Part shown: positions 37,483-47,600 of the stretch, in pieces
Numbering within the stretch: the stretch's first letter is position 1
Layout of the letters: each line of letters opens with the position of its first letter
Assembly (NCBI GenBank): GCA_021413675.1
Contig: JAIOQA010000233.1
Span: 57,265 to 121,264, forward strand
Direction: 5' to 3'
Length of the DNA stretch: 64,000 nt
Source of the DNA: Deltaproteobacteria bacterium
Lineage (GTDB): Bacteria; Myxococcota_A; Polyangia; Haliangiales; Haliangiaceae
Notes under the pieces: model-generated
The model's input: the letters and a program-made list of their open reading frames with translations, nothing else
What the model was told of the DNA's origin: nothing
The model's database searches: none
Made by a program: the position numbers and the translations under genes

Positions 37483-37582
37483 ACCATCCCCCGTTTGCCA
37501 GAGACGAGGCGCCACCTGCGTCGAGTGAACCGCGTGGGGTCACGATTCGGGCGGAGATCGGGCATCACGGCGCCGAGCGCAC

Positions 37583-38224
37583 CTACCACCGCGGATACCA
37601 GTAGTGCGCGAAGTGCAGCCCGCCTTCCATGGCCTGGTACGCGGGGCCCCCGAGCGGGACCGCGATCGTCGCGCCTACCGAGACGCCGGCGATCGTGCGC
37701 GGGCCGAAGCGGTAGTCGAAGCCGACCGCGCCGGCGCCGATGAGGTCGACGCCCGTGCCGTCGCCATCGGCGACGGCGACGCCATCGAGTGTGCCGGTGC
37801 CCCGGAGGCGGGCCTGCGCGCCGACGCCGAGGTGGAGCGTGGGGACGAAGCGGACGCCGAAGCGGAGCGTGGCGCCGACCTCGAGGCGGGCGATAGTGGT
37901 TCGGCGGGTGAGGTCGCCGGTGCGGGGCACGCCGCCCACGATGATCATGAGGCCGGGATAGGTGGCGGACGCGGTGGCGACGGCGGCGCGGCCTTCCCAC
38001 TGGACGAGATTGGAGCGGGCGAACGAGAAGCGGCCGCCGACGCCGACGAGCGGGCTGGTGGCAGTCTTCGCGGCGAGCTCGTCCTCGATGCGCGCGGCGC
38101 CGCCGATGACCTCGGCGTGGAGCGAGGCCTCGTCAGCGTCGGCGTGCGCGGGGCCCGCGGCGGCGGCGGTGAGCGCGAGCGCGGCGCCGAGGACGGGCGC
38201 GATCCGGCGGAGGCGCGCGGTCAT
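37583..38224 (-). CDS. Small outer-membrane beta-barrel-like protein
   Basis: 213 residues from ATG at 38224, overlapping the upstream stop (ATGA). A signal peptide is clear: MTARLRRIAPVLGAALALTAAAAGPAHA, cut after the AHA. The rest has alternating hydrophobic and polar residues with glycines, as in small beta-barrels (LVGVGGRFSFARSNLVQWEGRAAVATAS, then IARLEVGATLRFGVRFVPTLHLGVGAQARL), and ends in the aromatic HYWYPRW. No enzyme motif is present. A longer frame on this strand covers the region, but its upstream part is a shadow of the DUF2381-like gene. It is the last gene of the leftward kinase operon. The beta-barrel assignment is inference. Confidence 0.72.
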   Translation of the reverse strand: MTARLRRIAPVLGAALALTAAAAGPAHADADEASLHAEVIGGAARIEDELAAKTATSPLVGVGGRFSFARSNLVQWEGRAAVATASATYPGLMIIVGGVPRTGDLTRRTTIARLEVGATLRFGVRFVPTLHLGVGAQARLRGTGTLDGVAVADGDGTGVDLIGAGAVGFDYRFGPRTIAGVSVGATIAVPLGGPAYQAMEGGLHFAHYWYPRW

Positions 38225-39120
38225 CGGAGCACGATGCGATCGACCGCGACGCGACCGCGGCCCTCGGGCTGCTCGACGACCAGGGTGAGGCCGCGACCGA
38301 CGAGCTGGGACCACTGGCGCACGACGACGACGCCCTGGCCGCGGCCGCTGGCGGGGACGACGCCGAGCACGGCGTCGTCGTGGGTCGCGGTGTCGCTGGC
38401 GAACTGCACGGCGCCTGCGTAGTCCTTGCCGTTGGTCATGACCTGCACCTTGGCGAGGCGGTATGGGCTGCGGTCGCGGTTCTCGACGTCGAAGTAGAGC
38501 AGCGCGTCGTCGCCCAGGTAGACGACGCGCGGGACGCGGACGATCACGTTGTCGCTGTTGCGCTCGACGGCCTTGAGGCCGTGGGTCTCGAGGCGCGCGA
38601 GGGCGCGCTTGGCGACGACCTCGTCGACGCTGGAGCGGATGCGCTTGTCGAGGTCGGCCTTGGCCTTGGCGAGCTCGTCGCGCAGCGCGGCGGTCTCCTT
38701 GGCGACCTGGTCGGCGACGCGCTGCTTGAAGGCCTCGTCCTCGCTGGTCTGCCGGAACGACACGAGCGTGAGCGCGTCCTTGGTGTCGCTGACGACACGC
38801 AGGGTCAGGCTCACGCGCACGGCGCCAGAGATGGTCTGGAGCGTGATGTTCGCGGGCTTGGCGTCGGCCTTCAGCGGGCGGATCGAGATGCCGTCCTCGC
38901 CGTTGGGCTTGATGTCGTAGTTGTCGCGCAGGTCGGACGCGAGCGCCTTGGGCGAGAGCTTCTCGGGGAACGACAGCGCGGTCACGAATGCGGGATGCAC
39001 CGTGATCTCGTAGGTCCCGCCCGCCGGCGGCACGAGGAACTCCTTGGCCTGCTGTGCGCGCGCCGCCTTCGGCACGACCAACGCCACCGCCACCATGATC
39101 AGCAACCACCACTTCTTCAC
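38221..39120 (-). CDS. DUF2381-like exported protein
   Basis: 299 residues starting at GTG 39120, chosen because GAAGGAG lies 6 nt upstream; the in-frame ATG at 39144 has no such site. The signal peptide MKKWWLLIMVAVALVVPKAARA is followed by QQ. The body resembles the myxobacterial DUF2381 family: an N-terminal strand region (TYEITVHPAFVTALSFPEKL), a central charged helix (RVADQVAKETAALRDELAKAKADLDKRI) and a C-terminal strand domain (VVYLGDDALLYFDVENRDRSPYRLAKVQV). Members of that family are often encoded beside Ser/Thr kinases, as here (40 nt downstream of one). The function is unknown; a periplasmic or envelope role is likely. The family match is moderate. Confidence 0.75.
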   Translation of the reverse strand: MKKWWLLIMVAVALVVPKAARAQQAKEFLVPPAGGTYEITVHPAFVTALSFPEKLSPKALASDLRDNYDIKPNGEDGISIRPLKADAKPANITLQTISGAVRVSLTLRVVSDTKDALTLVSFRQTSEDEAFKQRVADQVAKETAALRDELAKAKADLDKRIRSSVDEVVAKRALARLETHGLKAVERNSDNVIVRVPRVVYLGDDALLYFDVENRDRSPYRLAKVQVMTNGKDYAGAVQFASDTATHDDAVLGVVPASGRGQGVVVVRQWSQLVGRGLTLVVEQPEGRGRVAVDRIVLR

Positions 39121-39160
39121 GTCAGACTCCTTCGCTCGAATCACCAGCGCGTCGCACGCG

Positions 39161-40687
39161 TCAGCCGCCGCCGACGTTGATCACATGAATGCCCGAATCG
39201 TCGTTCGAGCCGCTGCCAGGCCCCGGCTTGGGACCGCCGTGGCCACCATTGGGGCGACGCGGGGTGCCCGCGTCCGGTGGCAACGACGGCGCCGCGTCGG
39301 GAGGCATGACGGCGGCCGGCGCGGCGTCGGGCGTCGGGACCGGGGCCACCGACGCATCGATGGGCACAGGCGTCGGCGCGACCGCGGGCGCGATCGGCGC
39401 GTCGCTCATCGTCGCGTTGCTCGTGGCGGGCGGTCTCGAACTGCCGCCCCGCCCCGCCATCACCGCGATCGAGATGCCCGCGGCCACGACGGCCGCGCCG
39501 CCGATCGCGAGCGGCCACCAGCGCTTGGCGCCGCGGCCATCGTTGACGAGCGCGGTCGGCTCCGGCGTCACGCCGCCCTTGGCGTAGCCCGCGCCGGTCG
39601 CCCCGACGCGGGTGTTGGTCTCGGCCGCCTGGAACGCAGCGCGCTCGCCAGACGCCATCCACGTCACCTGGTTCGGCGACGACAGCATCGCGGGCCGCGG
39701 CGGCTCGGCGGCGAACCCGCCGCTCGGGATGCCCGCGGCCGGAGTCCCGGCGCTGCGGCGCGGCGCCTGGTCGGCGAACCGCTCGGCCATCACCTGGGCC
39801 AGCAGGTCCTGGCCGGCCAGCGACGCGTCCCGGCAGCCCTTGAGCGCGGCCATCGCGGCGCGCGCGTTCGCGTAGCGCTGCGCGCGATCGGGCGCGAGCA
39901 TCGTCATCGCGACCTGCGACAGATCCATCGGCACCTCGGGCCGGATCTGGTGGGGCCACGGCAGGAACTCGCGGCCCTTCGCGACATCCGACGCGTGGAT
40001 CAGCACCTGCTGGATCGAGTCGCCGCGGAACACCGGCCGGCCCGTCAGCATCTGGTGCAGCATCACGCCGACCGCGAACACGTCGGCGCGCCCGTCGAGG
40101 TCGACCACCGCCTCCATCTGCTCCGGGCTCATGTACGAGGCCTTGCCCTTGAGCATGTTCGAGTGCTGCGCGTTCGACGCCTGGAACGCCTTCGCGATCC
40201 CGAAGTCCGACACCTTCACCGCGCCGTCCCACGACACCAGCACGTTGTGCGGCGACACGTCGCGATGCACGATGCCCAGCAGCTTCCCGCGGTCGTCCAC
40301 CGCCTCGTGCGCCGCCGCCAGCCCGCGCAGCACCTCGCCCAGCGCGTAGATGACGACCGAGAACGGCAACAGCCCGGTCTCGACGATGCCATCGAGGTCC
40401 TTGCCCTCGATCAGCTCCATCACCAGGAACAACCCGCCCTCGTCATCCCGATCGAAGTCGAGCGTCGCGACGATGTTCGCGTGCCGCAGCCCCGCCGACA
40501 GCCGCGCCTCGTTGACGAACATCGCCGCGAACTTCGGGTCCGCGCTGTAGTGCGGCAGCACCCGCTTGATCGCCACCGGCCGCGCGAACCCCTCGACGCC
40601 GATCGTCTTCGCGAGGAACACCTCGGCCATGCCGCCGCCTCCGAGGCGCCGGACGAGCTCGTACTTGCCGATGCGGGTCGCGGTCAT
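39161..40687 (-). CDS. Membrane Ser/Thr protein kinase
   Basis: 508 residues. A complete Hanks-type kinase domain lies at about 8-280: GGGGMAEVF glycine loop at 16-24, K41 in VAIKR, HRDVSPHN from 141, DFG at 161-163 and YMSPEQ. HRDVSPHN in place of HRDLKPEN is common in myxobacterial kinases. After an Ala/Gly linker a single transmembrane span (WWPLAIGGAAVVAAGISIAVMAG, about 395-417) leads to an exported tail rich in Pro, Ala and Asp, ending NVGGG. ATG at 40687 overlaps the stop of the upstream 317-residue gene (ATGA). It likely senses envelope conditions, with the DUF2381-like and barrel-like proteins made from the same transcript. Substrates are unknown. Confidence 0.94.
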   Translation of the reverse strand: MTATRIGKYELVRRLGGGGMAEVFLAKTIGVEGFARPVAIKRVLPHYSADPKFAAMFVNEARLSAGLRHANIVATLDFDRDDEGGLFLVMELIEGKDLDGIVETGLLPFSVVIYALGEVLRGLAAAHEAVDDRGKLLGIVHRDVSPHNVLVSWDGAVKVSDFGIAKAFQASNAQHSNMLKGKASYMSPEQMEAVVDLDGRADVFAVGVMLHQMLTGRPVFRGDSIQQVLIHASDVAKGREFLPWPHQIRPEVPMDLSQVAMTMLAPDRAQRYANARAAMAALKGCRDASLAGQDLLAQVMAERFADQAPRRSAGTPAAGIPSGGFAAEPPRPAMLSSPNQVTWMASGERAAFQAAETNTRVGATGAGYAKGGVTPEPTALVNDGRGAKRWWPLAIGGAAVVAAGISIAVMAGRGGSSRPPATSNATMSDAPIAPAVAPTPVPIDASVAPVPTPDAAPAAVMPPDAAPSLPPDAGTPRRPNGGHGGPKPGPGSGSNDDSGIHVINVGGG

Positions 40688-41637
40688 TGGGCGTCGAGGC
40701 GGCGCACCCAGTCAGGCGGCGTCGGGGTCGGGTGGTAGTCGGCATCGAGGCGGCGCAGGCCACGACCGTCGTGGACCCAGCACTCCAGCTCACGCAGCCA
40801 AAGCTCGTGGAGATATGCGCGGGCTTGCTCCTCGACGACAAACACGTACGCGATCCGATCGACCGGCTGCGACAGGCCGGGGTTCAAGCGGTAGTGCCGT
40901 CGCATCGTGGCGGCGTTCAGCATGTTGAGTTGCGAGACCTCCGTGTCGGCCGGGATCACGCGCGTGAGCTTCTTGTCGGCGGCCGTGTACGCGCCAGGCA
41001 CGTCGTCGAGCATCCACTGGGCGATCTGCTGGATGAAGCCCCCGGTGTACGAGACGCCCATCCGCTCGTGCCCAACCTTCGCGACCTCGTATGCTTCGGC
41101 GGGGTCGGTGATCGCCAGGTCATGGAACTGCACGAAAGTCGTGTCGTTCGGGCGACGAATCACCCGCCATGGCCCGAAGTCGAGCCAGCGCCGGGACACG
41201 AGATGGTCGTGGCCAGCGCCGCGGAACGCGCAGCCCCAGCCGTGGTCGATGTGGCTGCGAGAAAAGGACCAGCGCTTATAGTCGGCCTCGATCCACTCGT
41301 TGAAGAAGACGGATCCGAGACCGGCGACGCCGAAGTCGACTGCCGTCAGGATCTCGATCGCCTCAGCAACCTCGCTGAATGCGGCCGGAATCGAAAAGGC
41401 CGTGAGGTCGCTTCCCGGTCGAACTCCTACTTGTTTCCTTCGCGTATCCCAGAACGCAATCCCGTGTACCCGGGTCGCCTTCAAGGCTGACACCCAGTCT
41501 GCGGTCGCAAACCCGACCGCCTCCCTTCCTAGCTCACTGGGCGGTACGTTCGCAAACGCCGACAGGCGGGAGATCCGATCGAGACGAGCCTTCCAGTCCA
41601 TCGATCCGGAAAGCGTAACGGAGAGAGAGAAGGTCAC
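40684..41637 (-). CDS. Unknown protein coupled to the DUF4157 giant (possible immunity or partner)
   Basis: 317 residues from GTG 41637, which overlaps the DUF4157 gene stop (GTGA) and has GAGGGA just upstream; ATG at 41601 (MDWKARLDR) is the alternative. I recognise no family. It has no signal peptide and no membrane span, and looks cytoplasmic, mixed alpha/beta and rich in Trp and Tyr (NEWIEADYKRWSFSRSHIDHGWGC; MRRHYRLNPGLSQPVDRIAYVF). Immunity proteins are typically small cytoplasmic proteins coupled to the toxin's 3' end, and the upstream protein ends in a nuclease-like module, so an immunity role is plausible. At 317 residues it is large for that role, and a chaperone or adaptor is equally possible. 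Confidence 0.68.
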   Translation of the reverse strand: MTFSLSVTLSGSMDWKARLDRISRLSAFANVPPSELGREAVGFATADWVSALKATRVHGIAFWDTRRKQVGVRPGSDLTAFSIPAAFSEVAEAIEILTAVDFGVAGLGSVFFNEWIEADYKRWSFSRSHIDHGWGCAFRGAGHDHLVSRRWLDFGPWRVIRRPNDTTFVQFHDLAITDPAEAYEVAKVGHERMGVSYTGGFIQQIAQWMLDDVPGAYTAADKKLTRVIPADTEVSQLNMLNAATMRRHYRLNPGLSQPVDRIAYVFVVEEQARAYLHELWLRELECWVHDGRGLRRLDADYHPTPTPPDWVRRLDAQ

Positions 41638-44600
41638 AGGTCCCTCGCGAGGTAGGTTCGAGCTGCATCGCCCGTGCGGATCACTATCTTGGCGCCCTGC
41701 GCATCATAGACAACAACCGACAGGCGGCCCTGAAGGTATTCAGCATCAAGGTAGTCGGCGAACAGCGCCATGTTCTCCTTTGCTCCGGCCGGATCCGTGA
41801 ACACGTACTCGAGCTTGTCTACCGCAGCGACCTTGGAGCCCTCACGCAGGTTCCCCTTCAGCATGTCGAGATAGGCACCGAGTTGCCCCTCGTCGATCGG
41901 CCCCGCGCCCGACTTGACCTCGACCGCCTTCGTGCCGTCCACCGCATCGATGAACCGCTTCTCGATCTGCCCGGCGTTCTCCCCGTCGCTGCGTTCGACC
42001 ATCGCGGCGACGTGGGTCTGCGCATCCGGCATCTTCCGCCCGATATGCCACGCCTCGGTCAAGCTGCCCTTGTCCGACGGCGGTAGGTCCTTTGTCATCT
42101 CGCGCATCTGCGCGTAGCTGGCGGCGTCATCGAGCGCCGGATCGAGCAACTTCTCCACGACGCGCTGGCGGAAGAACTCCTTCGTGTCGTGGCGGACATC
42201 GTCGGTGGTGACCCGCGTACCCTTGGTCTGGCGCAGGCCGTACTTGTGCGCGACGACGCCGTCGATCACCTCGCGACTAGCGAGCCCATGGGCTTCGAGC
42301 ATGATCGCGTACTCGGCGAAGCCCACGGTCTGCCGCAGGTGCTCCACGACCTGTTCCTTTGACCAATCGGCCGGGATCGTCGCACCACCCACATCCTCGG
42401 AGCGCTCGATGCCCTTGAACTCCCCCGCGAGCACCCGTGCACGCAATGGCGGCGCGTCCGCCGGGGCCGACGCCTTGCGCGCGAGCTCGAACTCGGCGGG
42501 CGCGCTCTGCTTGTGACGGTAGTAGTACCACTTCGGGTCCACACCTTCGGCTTCACCCGGTAGGCGGTAGCCCTTGGCTTCGGCCTCGCGCGTGACGCGA
42601 CCGATGTCGGGGCTCTCGAGCTCGAACTGACCGGGCGCTTCCTCGAGAGAGCGCAACGTCTCCTCGTGGAACGCGACCCGGCCCTGGAGGAACGCGATCT
42701 CGGCCTGCAGCGACGCTCGATCGATGTCGCCCGCGCCGAGAGCCATGCGTCCCTCGACGAGGCTGCGGAGCTTGGTCAGTTCCAGCTCGGTAACCCAGGC
42801 GCGCGAGCCATGCGGGAACTGCGGCTTCGGTCGCCCCAGCAGCCAGTTGCTGAACCGCTCCGCGAGGTGCTTCAGCGCGCCGAGCGTGCCGTTGTAGGCC
42901 TGGACCTGATCGATATACTCGCGGTGGGCGACAAGGTCGGCCAGCGTTGTCTCGCGCCCGATGCGGATCTCGCGCACGATGAGATCGTCGACGACCAACC
43001 CGGGCCGCCGGTCGACTTTCGCCGAGACTCCGTTCTCCATGCTTTCATCGATCGTGACCTTCACGCCCATGCGTGCCGCGAGAGCCTCGAGCGACTCGCT
43101 CGACGCTTTGACGCGCCGATCTACGCGCGCCTCGTAGACCTGGGCTGGCGGCTCCACCTCGGTCGGGCCGTCGAGCGCGAAGCGCTCGTTGCGTTCCGCG
43201 GCGAGCGGATCGGCCGGGGTCGAACGCGCACTCGACACCTTGGGTTCGAACGCTACCCACCCGCCGGTGTGGCGGTCCGCGGCACCCACTCCGACCGTGC
43301 CATGTTGATCGATCCACGCCGTGTCGTTGGGCGCGAGGACTTCGACCTGGAGTTGATTGGCCAGGTGTTGCGCGACGGCCTTTGCGTGCTTGCCCGAAAG
43401 GCACGCGATCAGCCGGATCTTCTGGCCCTCCAGGCCATGCTTGCGCAAGTAGGTCGCGAGGGCACGGTGATCGACCTTGACCGTCTCGTGCGAACGCGCG
43501 ACCTCGAAGTAGTCGACCTCGGCGTGAACGACCACGTCGATGTACCCGGGTAGAGGCTTGGCGCGCGCCGCGGCGGCCTGAAGGTACGCGTCGTCGCCAG
43601 CCAAGACCACCCGCTCGGGTAGCGGCTTGGCGCCGTGGTCGTCAGTCGGATGGCCCGTCCGAGCGTCGCTGTGTCCGTTGGCTTCGTCCTCGTGGCCACT
43701 CGCCCGTGCCGCCGGTGCCGCCTCTTGCTCAACTGCGTGCTCGATGATGGTGACTTTCGAGCCGGCGACGTCGAGCTGCCACCGGTGCCCGTCCGGGTCG
43801 TACGACTCGGTGATCTCGAGCTTGAGCCGGCGCGCCTGCTCGATCGCGTGTGCGGCCTGCTCGTGCGTGCCGCGCCACAACGCGCCGGGCACAGCCTCCT
43901 CGAGTCCCGCGCGGTGGAACGGCAGCGCCGCCGCAGCCACGGCCGCTTCGCCAGTAAGCGGCGCGTGCATAGGGCCTGCGGCTGCCACATCCTCCCAGTG
44001 GAGCCCCGACGCCGCGAGCTTGGCGGGATCGTTTCGCAGCTCCTCGAAGGCCTCTGCTTCCTTCGCGAGGGCCTCCTGCTCTCGCAGCATCAGGTCGAGG
44101 ACCTCCTCGGTCGCCGGCGGCTTCGTGGCGTGCTCCAGCGCGTGCGCGGCGGCCGCGATCTGCCTCGATTCGACGGCGAGGTTCTTCGGCAACTTGGTCG
44201 AGGCCAAGCGCTCGGCGCGTGCGGCCGCGGCATGCCCGATGCGGCGGCCGATGGCGATCGACGCCCCCTGCAGGAGCCACTCTTGGATGGTGGACGGAGG
44301 GGGATCGCCGGCGTGCGTGCCGAAGCGGTGCGTCGCGAACATCATCGCCGCGCCCAGGACCGCATGCGCGGGCACGGCGGCAACCTCGATCGCCCACGAT
44401 CGCGACTTGGGGTTGACGCGCAGCCAGCGCGTGACCGACTCCGCCTCGGCCAGCTCGACCGGCGCCATGTCCTTCGCGAGCTGCTCCACGACGAGCTTGT
44501 TCGCCGCGGAGAAGAGCACGTTGTTGCCGAGCGTCGCGAGAAGAGAATCTTCCGTGTCCTTGTCCTTTTCGCCGTCCTTCGGTGCTGGCCGTGGCCGATC

Positions 44601-47600
44601 GATGGCGCCCATCGCGGTCATGCCGAGCGTGTTGACCGTGGCATCAGCTACGACCGACGCCGCGCCCACCGCGGTGCGCCCGGTCATCGAGAGCCCGGCG
44701 AGCGCCTCCGCGGTGCCCTCGCCCCCGGCGAGCAAGCCCGTGACGCCCTTGCCGACGGTCGCCGCGGCGGCTCCGGCCACGATGCCGATCCCGATCATCG
44801 CGGCGGTCTTGACGCACGCGGTGCGCACCTGTTGCCAGAAGACGAGCGAGGCGCCCTCGCGCAGGAACTCGGCCAGGTCTTGCTTCGCCTGCAGCGCGCC
44901 CAGCTCGGCCTGCGCCTGCGAGACTGCCCGGCGGCGGTGCCGTCGCGATGCCGACGCGTTCTCCGCTCCACCGGTCACCGTCGCAGCTCCGGGCGCGTCG
45001 GGATGCAGCAATGCCTGCGCGTCCATGACTTGCCCGCGCAGGCCCGGGATGGCCCGCGCGGTCGGGAGGAACGAATCACTCGCCTTGGAGGCTGCCCACT
45101 CGAAGAAGCCGCTCACTTCCATCGCGTGCTCGAGCTCGGCGAGCTGCACTTGCAGCCCGTGGAGCTTCGCGTCGAGCCCGATCTCCTCTGCGCGGAGCGT
45201 CACCTCGTCGAACTCGTCAGGGTCCACCGCTGCGCCGGCGGCCATCTGCGCCTGCAATCGCTCCGCGTCGACATTGACAGTGTCGAGCGAGGTAGCGAGG
45301 GCATGCGAGGTGTGGTCTTCGCGGGCGGCACCGCGCGCCTGGTCGACCGACGTGGCGGCGGTCCGCATCGTGCCGCGCAGCGCCTCGAGCGTGAGGTTCT
45401 CGAGCAGCCGTCCAGCCTTGGCGATCAGCGCGGGGCACGATTGCTGGAAGTGCGAAGCGCCGGCCGCCTGTGCCAGCACGTCCATGACCTCGTGGAGCGG
45501 TGCCGCGCGAGGATCGCGCGGGTCCGCGATGCCGAGCTTGCGGGAGGCCGCGTCGACCTCATGCACCAACCGGATGAGCTCCGCCAGATGCCCACGCTGC
45601 CCCTCGAGGACTGGCAGCCACTTTGTCGCCATCGGTTCGCCGCCGGTCATCAGGTCGGCACTACGGCTCTCGAGGAACTCGAGCGCGATCGTCGTAGCCC
45701 CGGCCATCCCCCACCCCGCAAGCACCATCGCGAGGAACACGAGATCGGTGCGGGACTCGCCGATCACATCGACAGCGCGGCGCACGGGCGGCGCGGGCGG
45801 CTTGCCGTCCGGCGATCCCGCTGGGAGCGGCGAGGCCTGGTTGAGTGCGATCTCGGCGCCGACGTCGCCACCGGCGGCGTCCAGCATCTCGGGAGCACGC
45901 GGACCGGTCGCCGCGACAAGCACCTGCGCGGCGAGGCCTGCGTCTTCGGGCGGCCTGGCGTCCTTGAACGTGCGCGCCAGCTCCTCAGGCACCCCGAAGT
46001 ACGGCGGCGCCGAGACCAGGCGGTGCGCGTGAAATGACTGCCCGCGATCGAAGTCGTCCTTGTAGAGCGCAGCCGACACTTCCTCCGCGGTGGCATCCGG
46101 CGGATCGGCCTTGACCCAGTTCCAGAGCTTGCCCGCCTGCCAGGCCACGGTCACCGTGCGGCGCCCCGGGATCTTGTCCGGTGGCAGCGGCTTCTCGTCG
46201 CCGACCGGTGGTGCGTACTGCACCACAGGGTGCTGGGTCAGCGCGCGGGCCACGACCTCGTCCATCGGGTGCGACGTCACCAACTGTTCGAGCGTGACGA
46301 TGGAATCAGGTGCGTTGACGAGGTGGCGCGCGGCTGGGTTCCCGTCTGCGACCGCGACCCACCGGGTCGCCAGCCGGCGCGCCGAGTCGAGCACGCTGGT
46401 GTGCGCGATCTGGGCGAGTGCAACGCCGATCGCGGGCTGCCACGTCGAGGGGCCGATCGCGCCGCCGAGGAGCGAGTTTCCACCGAGGTGAGCGGTCGCA
46501 CCGACGATCGGCCGCATCTCGTCCACGAGTTGCATCGGGTTCGCCGGCGCGAGCACGCCGGTCAGGATCGGCAGCCGATCCTGACTCAAATCGCCGAAGG
46601 CGCCGCTGAGTTGCCCCGCGATCGCGTCGACGAACGCATGTGCGTCGCGCCAAGCCAGGCGCGGGTGAAGCGGAGGCCACGGGATAGCGGCGAGGTAGTG
46701 CGCGACGCTGTGCACAAGCGCTGTCGCGTTCGCCGAAAGGTACCCGGCCGCGTTGACCAACATACCAGCGCGCTGCTCGTCGCCCGGCGAGGGCACCGAG
46801 GCGCCGCCGAACGCGACCTCCCACAGGTGATGTTCAAGGAGGTAGTGCTTGAGGGCGGCATGGGACTGGGTCCAGCGCGAGCTCACGTCCGCGACCCAGT
46901 GCGCGAACGAGGTCAGCACGCCCCGATCCGCGCTGTTCACGGACGCCGAGGTGCTTCCCAGAACCTCGCCTTGGATCGTGGCGATCGGCTTCATCAGCTC
47001 GTCGAGTTGCAGCACCTCGGCGAGGCCGTCAGCTTGCTCCTTGACGCGTGTCACGCCGGCGACCGCCTCGGTCGCGTGCTTCAAGAGTTTCTGCATTCGC
47101 TCGCGCAGCTCGCGCGCGATCGCAGCGCCGCGTTCGGGCGTCGACAGCGGTGCCCCGACTTCGGCGACCAGCTGCCACGGCTCCATGTCACCGAGCCCGG
47201 CCGCGGCATCCGAGCCCGTCGACGAGTTGCCGTCATCGTGCGCGGGCTCTCCGGAGCTAGACGCCGGGTTCGCCCCAGGATGCCCCGCCCCACCGGCCTC
47301 GTGGGCGGCGCTTGAAGCGCGGCGCTGCACAACACGAGGAGAACCACCGTGGCCGGCGAACCCAGCCGCGCTGACGGGCTCGCCCGCGACCACCGCATCA
47401 GCGAACGCATCGGCCTCGCGCTCGTATGGATCAGCCTCGTGGCCAACGCCACCCGAGAGATGAACGCCTTCGGCCTGCTGCGCGACGTGGGCGACCTCGT
47501 GCGCGACAAGGTGAAGGCTGGGCGCGGCGGGCAGCGCGATGTGGTCGCCAGCCGCGAACGCGGTCGCGCCGATGGCGGCCGACGATGCCTGGGCCTTCTT

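Noticed and set aside
37583..39112. 509-codon - strand frame covering the DUF2381-like gene and the barrel-like gene
   Set aside because: Only its last 213 codons carry a signal peptide and protein-like sequence; the rest is the wrong frame of the DUF2381-like gene.
43627..46037. Two overlapping + strand frames of about 800 codons opposite the giant DUF4157 gene
   Set aside because: Both are antisense, mutually overlapping in different frames, and of biased Ser/Arg/Ala composition.
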